Origin: UBA6814 sp040753075
Lineage (GTDB): Bacteria; Desulfobacterota; Desulfovibrionia; Desulfovibrionales; Desulfovibrionaceae
Assembly (NCBI GenBank): GCA_040753075.1
Contig: JBFMHA010000090.1
Location: 1 to 10,958 of the forward strand
Length of the DNA stretch: 10,958 bases
Direction of reading: 5' to 3'
Shown here: one piece after another, positions 6,828 to 10,958 of the stretch
Numbering within the stretch: the first letter of the stretch is position 1
Layout of the letters: each line of letters begins with the position of its first letter
Position numbers and translations under genes: made by a program
Notes under the pieces: generated by a model
Told to the model about the DNA's origin: nothing
Databases searched by the model: none
Seen by the model: only the letters and a program-made list of their open reading frames with translations

Positions 6828-7049
6828 GTGTCCCGCACGCCGCCCCGCCCGCCCTCGTTCTGCATCAAGGGTCGCGAGGCCATCTGCGAGGCCGTGGGCG
6901 AGAACTGGAAGCACTTCACCCGCCTGGTGGAGGAGGAGGGCCTGCCCGCGTTCCGCGCCCGGCCCTCGGGCCAGTGGAAGGCCCTGCCCGCCGACCTCCA
7001 CGCCTGGCTCAAGGCCCAGCGGGACCGCTGCCTGGGCGGCCGGGAATGA
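6828..7049 (+). CDS. Small HTH protein, AlpA/Nu1-like (possible small terminase subunit or excisionase)
   Basis: This 73-residue protein is a single winged-helix or MerR-like DNA-binding domain: FCIKGREAICEAVGENWKHF, then LVEEEGLPAFRARPSGQWKALPADLHAWLKAQ. The pattern of a first helix (REAICEAVG), a second helix (WKHFTRLVEE), a GLP turn, a basic wing and a final DLHAWL helix is that of phage AlpA-type regulators, excisionases and the N-terminal domain of Nu1-type small terminase subunits. The start is GTG at 6828 with only a weak ribosome site; no alternative start upstream of the fold is available. Position after replication and lysis-like genes favours a packaging role, since small terminase genes often sit there, but the large terminase gene that should follow is missing. 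It could equally be an orphan regulator. Confidence 0.6.
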   Translation: MSRTPPRPPSFCIKGREAICEAVGENWKHFTRLVEEEGLPAFRARPSGQWKALPADLHAWLKAQRDRCLGGRE

Positions 7050-7074
7050 GCCCCGCCGGCCCGCCCCCACAGGG

Positions 7075-7093
7075 CGGATTCCCAAGGAATCCG
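7075..7093 (+). terminator. Hairpin at the end of the phage-derived operon
   Basis: CGGATTCC-CAA-GGAATCCG forms an eight-base-pair stem with a three-base loop, 25 bases after the last HTH gene. It is not followed by a T-tract. It may end the operon transcript or may be an operator; an eight-base palindrome, CGATATCG (7097-7104), follows closely. Confidence 0.4.
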
Positions 7094-7134
7094 TAGCGAT
7101 ATCGGCAACCACCTGAATATCCTCCGGTGCGTTG

Positions 7135-7162
7135 TTGACATGCGGCAGGATTCGGATATTGA
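7135..7162 (+). promoter_or_regulatory. Candidate promoter of the SAP-like small gene
   Basis: A perfect -35 consensus, TTGACA (7135-7140), lies in an A/T-richer stretch. The best-placed -10 is TATTGA (7157-7162) after 16 bases, a weak match; TATAGG further on (7166-7171) is too distant for this -35. The predicted leader is about 105 bases and contains a small hairpin (GCCCT-TTGC-AGGGC, 7177-7190). Confidence 0.45.
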
Positions 7163-7274
7163 GATTATAGGCGAGTGCCCTTTGCAGGGCGAAACCATTG
7201 TGTCGCGCGGAATTTCAGGACTTTCCCCCGTTGCGGGCGCATACGGGCTGAACAGCCAGACAGGGAGGCGGGAC

Positions 7275-7475
7275 ATGAACATGAAGCAGGTGCGGGAGAT
7301 GGCCAAGCGGGTGGGAGCCAAGATCGGCAACATGAAGAAACTGGACGCCATCCGCGCCATCCAACTGGCCGAGGGCAACAGCGACTGCTACGGCCGCCCC
7401 GAGAACGGACAGTGCGGCCAGATCGACTGCTGCTTCCGCGAGGACTGCCTGGCCCCGGCCGCCGCCGGCAAGTAG
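7275..7475 (+). CDS. Small SAP-like protein with a C-terminal cysteine cluster
   Basis: This 66-residue protein has an N-terminal SAP- or Rho-N-like helix-extended-helix (MKQVREMAKRVGAKIGNMKKLDAIRAIQLAEG, residues 3-34), a fold that usually binds nucleic acid. It is followed by a cysteine-rich tail with C38, C47, C52, C53 and C58 in a C-x8-C-x4-CC-x4-C pattern, which probably binds a metal, most likely zinc. Similar small proteins ending in a REDCL-type motif are, to my recollection, common in delta-class bacteria and annotated only as SAP domain-containing. The ATG at 7275 was chosen because GGAGG (7264-7268) is six bases upstream; an in-frame ATG at 7140 overlaps the promoter -35 box and lacks a ribosome site. 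It is monocistronic with its own promoter. Its function is unknown; a regulatory or nucleoid role would be a guess. Confidence 0.75.
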   Translation: MNMKQVREMAKRVGAKIGNMKKLDAIRAIQLAEGNSDCYGRPENGQCGQIDCCFREDCLAPAAAGK

Positions 7476-7488
7476 GGGCCGCGGCCCC
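7475..7488 (+). terminator. GC palindrome at the stop of the SAP-like gene
   Basis: GGGGCCGCGGCCCC is a perfect 14-base palindrome beginning at the last base of the stop codon. It would form a short stem in RNA. There is no T-tract, so it is only a possible terminator or 3'-end stabiliser. Confidence 0.3.
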
Positions 7489-7515
7489 GGGCCGGTCCTG
7501 ACGGCCCTCCGCGGC

Positions 7516-7699
7516 GGGGCGGCCCCCGGACCGCCCCCGCAGAACGCCCCCCTCCCCCTCAGGGACACCACATCCGAGCCGGGGCGGTCCCCGACCGCCC
7601 CGCCCTCGCCCCTTTCGCCCGACCTCCCCACGCCCCGCCCCGAACGCGGCGCGGCCCTGCCGGGCGTGACCGCGGGGCGGTCCGTGAATCACCCGCCCC
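7516..7699. repeat. Cluster of three GGGGCGG-based inverted repeats
   Basis: Three hairpins share the same arm, GGGGCGG paired with CCGCCCC: 7516-7522/7531-7537 (8-base loop), 7581-7589/7593-7601 (nine-base arms GGGGCGGTC and GACCGCCCC, 3-base loop) and 7674-7680/7693-7699 (12-base loop). They fill the 244-base interval between the convergent SAP-like gene and cooC, where no gene is seen. The repeated motif resembles REP-type extragenic palindromes and may act as a bidirectional transcription barrier. The very high GC makes part of the similarity expected by chance. Confidence 0.5.
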
Positions 7700-7719
7700 G
7701 CCCCCCGTCCGCCTTCCCC

Positions 7720-8574
7720 TCACGCCCTCCGGCGGCCCTGCTCCAGGCGCTGCAGGAGGCGGGCGCAGAGGGCGTCCAGCAGGTCGCTCTCGGGAAGGCC
7801 GAGCACGGAGGGGCTGGCGAGCTGGCGGGCCTCCAGGCCGGGCAGGCGGGGGATGGCGGCGGCCAGGGGCGGCAGGCCGGGCAGGTCGGGGAGCTGCACG
7901 CCCCCGGCCGCAGGATCGCGCCCCCCGGTCACGCGCTCGTTCCCTCCGGGCGCGGGACCAATCCCTCCCGGCGCGCGGTTCAGGACGAGCGCCTGGTTGG
8001 CCAGGCCCATCTGGGCGGCCAGGCGGCCGATCTCCGCGCCGGTCTCCAGGGCGCGGCGGCTGGGCTCGCTGACCACGGCCAGGGCGTCCACGGACATGAC
8101 CGTGCCCCGGCCCAGGTGCTCCACCCCGGCCTCCAGGTCCACCACCACCCATTCCGAGCGGTCCAGCACCAGGTGGGCGAGCAGCGCCTTGAGCAGGGCG
8201 TTGGCCGCGCAGGCGCAGCCGCCGCCGGCGTTGGCCACCGCGCCCATGACCAGCAGCCGCTTGCGGCCGGGCGCGACGCCCGGCGACGCCGGGCCGCCCA
8301 GGGGCACGGGCGCGGACAGCGCCTCGGGCAGGTCGCCCACGTCCGGATTGAGATGGATGAGCCCCGCGCCGATGCGCTCCTGCACCAGGTCCTCGCGCCG
8401 CACCAGGGGCACGGGCAGGGCCGCGCGGTCCAGGCCCGAGGCCTGGCCCAGGGACAGGGCGGTGTCCGCGTCCACCAGCCACACGTCCTTGCCGGCGCGG
8501 GCCAGCCAGTCCGCAAGCCACGCCGCCAGCGACGTCTTCCCCGCCCCGCCCTTGCCGGCGACGGCCAGCTTCAT
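7720..8574 (-). CDS. cooC: CO dehydrogenase nickel-insertion ATPase CooC
   Basis: CooC is a MinD/ParA-type ATPase that loads nickel into the C-cluster of CO dehydrogenase in the cytoplasm. The 284-residue protein starts with a deviant Walker A, GKGGAGKTS (7-15), including the signature lysine K8. VDADTAL (34-40) is the switch I region and VVVDLEAGVEHLGRG (143-157) the Walker B/switch II region. The CooC-specific metal-binding motif CxC is present as C120-A-C122 in ANAGGGCACAANALL, the site where a dimer binds nickel. LVLNRAP (197-202) is the base-recognition segment. A Gly/Pro-rich stretch at about 202-226 separates this from IPRLPGLEA and looks like an insertion relative to usual CooC. The ATG has GGGGGA six bases upstream. 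It lies 138 bases downstream of cooS on the same strand, with a strong hairpin between, so it is probably co-transcribed but at a reduced level. Confidence 0.93.
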   Translation of the reverse strand: MKLAVAGKGGAGKTSLAAWLADWLARAGKDVWLVDADTALSLGQASGLDRAALPVPLVRREDLVQERIGAGLIHLNPDVGDLPEALSAPVPLGGPASPGVAPGRKRLLVMGAVANAGGGCACAANALLKALLAHLVLDRSEWVVVDLEAGVEHLGRGTVMSVDALAVVSEPSRRALETGAEIGRLAAQMGLANQALVLNRAPGGIGPAPGGNERVTGGRDPAAGGVQLPDLPGLPPLAAAIPRLPGLEARQLASPSVLGLPESDLLDALCARLLQRLEQGRRRA

Positions 8575-8675
8575 GAAGTCCCCCGAAGATTCGACGTTTG
8601 CGGCCGGCCGCGTCCCGCGGGTCCGCGCCCGGAGCCTGTCCCCCTCTCCCTACCTCTCCATGTCCCCCCGCGCAA

Positions 8676-8705
8676 CGGGCGGCCGGGTTTGCGCCCGGCC
8701 GCCCG
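8676..8705 (-). other. 12-bp perfect hairpin between cooS and cooC
   Basis: Arms CGGGCGGCCGGG (8676-8687) and CCCGGCCGCCCG (8694-8705) pair perfectly around a six-base loop. On the minus strand it begins eight bases after the cooS stop. No T-tract follows, so it is more likely a processing or stability element, or a partial terminator, that sets the cooS to cooC ratio, than a full terminator. Confidence 0.6.
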
Positions 8706-8712
8706 CCGGGGG

Positions 8713-10596
8713 CTACTTGGACAGGCCCAGGGCCAGGCGCTTCTGGCTGATGCGCGCGTCCATGAGCTGGGCGGCCTTGAAGGGGTCGGGCTCCACCCAG
8801 AAGTGCGCGCCCACCACGCCCTCCAGGCCCTTGAGCGCCAGTTGGGTCACGGCCTCGCTGCCCGTGATGTGCGGCGGCAGGCCCAGGTGCGTGGCCACCC
8901 CGCTGGCCACCGCGTACATGCCGATGGCCGCGGCCTTCTCCGAGTACCACTCGGGCGCGCTGGCCGCCACGGGCAGGGCGGAGATGTCCACCCCCAGGGC
9001 GCCCGCCAGGGCCGCGCAGAGCTGGATGATGCGGGAGTTGTCCACGCAGGAGCCCATGTGCAGCACCGGCGGCACGCCCAGGGACCGGCACGCCGCAGAC
9101 AGGCCCGGCCCGGCCAGGTCCGCGGCCTCGGGAGCCAGCAGCCCGGCCTTGCCCATGGCCACGGTGGCGCAGCCGGTGATGAGCACCAGCACGTCGCGCT
9201 TGATGAGCTCCTTGGCCAGGTTCACGTGGCAGTAGTCGTGCTTGAGCCGCGGGTTGTTGCAGCCCACCACGGCCGCGGCCCCGCGCACCGCGCCGGACTT
9301 GACGGCGTCCAGCAGCGGGTCCGGGGCGCCGCCCAGCGCGCCCAGGATGGCCTCGATGGAGAAGCCGGTGAGCATGGACACCGGCTGGCCCGGGATCTCC
9401 ACCTTGTTGGGGTCGCGCTTGGCAAACGCCGCGATGGCCATCTCCGCCACCTTCAGGGCCTGCTCCCGGGCGTTCCTGTAGTTGAACTCCACGTGGGTCG
9501 CGCCGGTGAAGCGCGCCTTCTCCGAGGTGCTCACGAACGCGGTCTGGTAGCAGGAGGCCACCTGCACCAGGCTGGGCATGATGCACTGGTAGTCCACCAC
9601 GATGCAGTCCGCCGCGCCGGTGACGATGGCCAGCTCGGTCATGAGGTGGTTGCCGGCCATGGGGACGCCCTTGCGCATGAGCACCTCGTTGCCGGTGCAG
9701 CACAGGCCGGCCAGGTTCACGCCCGCCGCGCCCGCGGCCCGGGCCTTGGCCAGCACGGCCTCGTCCTTGGCCGCGGCCACGATCATCTCCGAGACGATGG
9801 GGCTGTGCCCGTGCACCAGGATGTTCACCTGGTCCGCCTTGAGCACGCCCAGGTTCACGGTGGCCTGCCTGGGCGTGGGCGTGCCGAAGATGATGTCGGA
9901 CAGCTCGGTGGCGATCATGGACCCGCCCCAGCCGTCGGACAGGGCGGTGCGCGCCGCGTGCAGGCACAGGGACACGGCGTCCGAGTCCACGCCCATGTGG
10001 GTGCGGTGCATCATCTCCACCACCTCGCGGTCGATGCCGCGCGGCGTGACGCCCAGCTTCTCCCACAGGTCGCGCCGCGCCTGGGGAGCCCGGGCCAGGA
10101 AGGACAGGCCCTTGCCGCGGCTGCCGAAGTCCTCGTACAGCCTGTCCGCCAGGGCCGCGGCCTGGGCGCGCACGTCCATGCCCGCGGTGTCGACGCCCAC
10201 CTCCTGGCAGATGCGCGCGAGCTTGGCCGCGTCGCGGATGCCGTAGTCCGTGGTCCTGCCCTGGCCGATGGCGGCCAGGGTCTCCAGCAGGTCGCGGCCG
10301 TGGTCCGAGTGGGAGGCCGCGCCCGCGGCCACGAACCGGCCGAAGTTGCGCGCCACGGTGAGGTCCGCGTCCGCGCCGCAGACCCCGCGGCGGCGCTTGC
10401 CGTCGGGCTTGATGCGGCAGGGCCCCATGACGCATTTCTTGCAGGTCAGGCCGGCCTTGCAGAACGTGCAGGCCGGCCGCTGCGTGTTCAGGCGGTCCCA
10501 GATGAGCGGCGCGTCGTCGCGCCGGGCCTTCTCGATCATGGCCTCGGCGTCTTCCCAGATGGTGAGCCCCTTGGTCGCACCCCGTTCGATGAGCAT
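8713..10596 (-). CDS. cooS: Anaerobic Ni-Fe carbon monoxide dehydrogenase catalytic subunit CooS
   Basis: This is a 627-residue monofunctional CO dehydrogenase, which oxidises CO with water to CO2 and two electrons and works as a cytoplasmic homodimer. The N-terminal cluster region PACTFCKAGLTCKKCVMGPC has C43 and C46 (CxxC, the interface D-cluster) followed by C52, C55, C60 and C73 (the [4Fe-4S] B-cluster). The CxxC D-cluster spacing is that of the Desulfovibrio vulgaris enzyme, which holds a [2Fe-2S] cluster, rather than the Carboxydothermus pattern. Probable C-cluster ligands are all visible: H264 (VHGHSP), C300 (GLCCTGNE), C338 (YQCIMP), C446 (VGCNNP), C476 (ITGCATVAMGKAG) and C517 (MGSCVDNSR); K554 (YSEKA) is the probable catalytic lysine. 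The start ATG has AGGGAGG seven bases upstream. No acetyl-CoA synthase or cooF gene adjoins it, so its electron partner must be encoded elsewhere. Confidence 0.97.
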   Translation of the reverse strand: MLIERGATKGLTIWEDAEAMIEKARRDDAPLIWDRLNTQRPACTFCKAGLTCKKCVMGPCRIKPDGKRRRGVCGADADLTVARNFGRFVAAGAASHSDHGRDLLETLAAIGQGRTTDYGIRDAAKLARICQEVGVDTAGMDVRAQAAALADRLYEDFGSRGKGLSFLARAPQARRDLWEKLGVTPRGIDREVVEMMHRTHMGVDSDAVSLCLHAARTALSDGWGGSMIATELSDIIFGTPTPRQATVNLGVLKADQVNILVHGHSPIVSEMIVAAAKDEAVLAKARAAGAAGVNLAGLCCTGNEVLMRKGVPMAGNHLMTELAIVTGAADCIVVDYQCIMPSLVQVASCYQTAFVSTSEKARFTGATHVEFNYRNAREQALKVAEMAIAAFAKRDPNKVEIPGQPVSMLTGFSIEAILGALGGAPDPLLDAVKSGAVRGAAAVVGCNNPRLKHDYCHVNLAKELIKRDVLVLITGCATVAMGKAGLLAPEAADLAGPGLSAACRSLGVPPVLHMGSCVDNSRIIQLCAALAGALGVDISALPVAASAPEWYSEKAAAIGMYAVASGVATHLGLPPHITGSEAVTQLALKGLEGVVGAHFWVEPDPFKAAQLMDARISQKRLALGLSK

Positions 10597-10688
10597 GTCG
10601 CACCTCCCTTGCAGGTTCCGGCGTCGCAGCCGCGCCCGCCGGGGTCCGCGGGCCGGGAACCACCCCGCTCTGGGCCCGCTTGCGGAAG

Positions 10689-10694
10689 GTCATA
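10689..10694 (-). promoter_or_regulatory. cooS: Candidate -10 box of the cooS promoter
   Basis: On the minus strand TATGAC begins 22 bases after the upstream palindrome (10716-10731). A start of transcription near 10682 would place the palindrome centre at about -41.5 and give a leader of about 85 bases. No good -35 box exists at the right distance (CAGACA), as expected for an activator-dependent promoter. Confidence 0.5.
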
Positions 10695-10715
10695 GCACAT
10701 CGGGGCCGTCCTGTC

Positions 10716-10731
10716 TGTCGGACGGACGACA
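10716..10731. promoter_or_regulatory. CooA/CRP-FNR-type operator upstream of cooS
   Basis: TGTCG-GACGGA-CGACA is a perfect inverted repeat with five-base arms and a six-base spacer. It matches the form TGTCR-N6-CGACA described for the CO-sensing haem activator CooA of Rhodospirillum rubrum, a CRP/FNR-family protein. Its position 120 bases upstream of the cooS start and its spacing from the TATGAC box fit class II activation. The cognate regulator gene is not identifiable in the window; another CRP/FNR protein could bind it. Confidence 0.7.
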
Positions 10732-10788
10732 GCGGGGGGGAAAGTCGCGAGGGGCCGGCGCTCCGTTGCGCCCGGGGCCGCGGCGGCG

Positions 10789-10805
10789 ACCATGCGCGGC
10801 ATGGT
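10789..10805. promoter_or_regulatory. Inverted repeat in the divergent intergenic region
   Basis: ACCATGC-GCG-GCATGGT has perfect seven-base arms around a three-base centre. It lies about 60 bases upstream of the -35 box of the rightward gene and 66 bases beyond the CooA-like site, so it could be an operator for either gene. It matches no family that I can name. The 343-base interval 10597-10939 holds no gene, only the regulatory elements listed. Confidence 0.4.
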
Positions 10806-10865
10806 TCACGACGCGGCCCGGGTGACGCCATTGCATTCGCGCTTCCGGCCGGCTCCGGTTTCCCG

Positions 10866-10895
10866 TTGACCCCCGGCCCCTGCCCGACCTATCGT
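10866..10895 (+). promoter_or_regulatory. Candidate promoter of the rightward partial gene
   Basis: TTGACC (10866-10871, five of six consensus bases) and TATCGT (10890-10895, four of six) are 18 bases apart. The predicted start leaves a leader of about 38 bases before the ATG at 10940. Confidence 0.5.
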
Positions 10896-10939
10896 TCCCC
10901 GCATATCCGCGGAGCCGGCAGCGCGACCAGAGAGGCCCC

Positions 10940-10958
10940 ATGCCCACGAAAAAGACCC
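10940..10958 (+). CDS. Start of a divergent gene of unknown product (3' partial)
   Basis: An ATG at 10940 opens a frame reading MPTKKT before the window ends. AGAGAGG (10929-10935) is a suitably spaced ribosome site, and a promoter-like pair lies upstream. Six residues are too few to identify the product. In some Desulfovibrio the gene next to cooS encodes a CRP/FNR-family regulator, so that possibility is open but not supported by sequence here. Confidence 0.55.

Noticed and set aside
7170..7186. A possible sigma54 promoter (GG near 7170 and TTGCA at 7182-7186) before the SAP-like gene.
   Set aside because: The GG and GC elements are not at the required ten-base separation.
7140..7274. An N-terminally extended form of the SAP-like protein starting at ATG 7140.
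   Set aside because: That ATG overlaps the TTGACA box, has no ribosome site, and the added 45 residues match nothing in the fold; ATG 7275 has a good ribosome site.
7559..10831. Long open frames antisense to or out of frame with cooS and cooC.
   Set aside because: They read as arginine-, glycine- and histidine-rich shadows of the CO dehydrogenase genes and show no domain signature.
1..10958. CRISPR array, tRNA, rRNA or insertion sequence.
   Set aside because: No regularly spaced direct repeats, cloverleaf, rRNA segment or transposase frame could be recognised on either strand.

Overview
The window is very GC-rich (roughly 70% or more by eye) and densely coded. A Ni-dependent CO dehydrogenase (cooS) and its maturation ATPase (cooC), many chemosensory and two-component genes, and a small SAP-like cysteine protein together suggest a high-GC delta-class sulfate reducer, probably of the Desulfovibrionaceae. 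This is an inference from gene content and protein flavour; no rRNA or tRNA is present to confirm it.

Layout. (1) Positions 1-3896 hold signalling genes: the 3' part of a cheW-type coupling protein (+), a stand-alone response regulator receiver (+, 578-1048) that lacks the usual switch Thr/Ser and Lys, and a 948-residue hybrid sensor kinase (-, 1050-3896) with a two-part Cache sensor, PAS, HisKA, HATPase and receiver. The regulator and the kinase converge with a single base between their stop codons. (2) Positions 4053-4670 hold an FMN nitroreductase-family gene, divergent from the kinase. (3) Positions 4963-7049 are a compact phage-derived cassette: a small repressor-like HTH gene on the minus strand and, divergently, a phage replication-initiator-like gene, an M15 peptidase (endolysin-like) and a small HTH gene resembling AlpA or a small terminase subunit. 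The divergent control region holds three related 19-bp operator-like sites, the strongest lying over a sigma70-like promoter. No integrase, large terminase or capsid gene is visible, so this looks like a truncated or domesticated early region of a prophage. (4) Positions 7275-7475 encode a 66-residue SAP-like protein with a cysteine cluster, followed by about 240 bases of repeated GC-rich hairpins before the convergent cooC. (5) Positions 7720-10596 (-) are the cooS-cooC unit. A perfect TGTCG-N6-CGACA palindrome upstream of cooS sits about 41.5 bases before the start inferred from a TATGAC box, the arrangement expected for a CooA/CRP-type CO-responsive activator. (6) A divergent + strand gene begins at 10940 and is cut by the window end.

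How the genes work together. CooS oxidises CO, CooC loads nickel into it, and the palindrome suggests CO-induced transcription. No cooF, hydrogenase or acetyl-CoA synthase gene is seen here, so the electron acceptor is not shown. The signalling genes probably form a chemosensory or phosphorelay neighbourhood whose left part lies outside the window. The phage cassette appears to be an independent insertion between the nitroreductase and the SAP-like gene.
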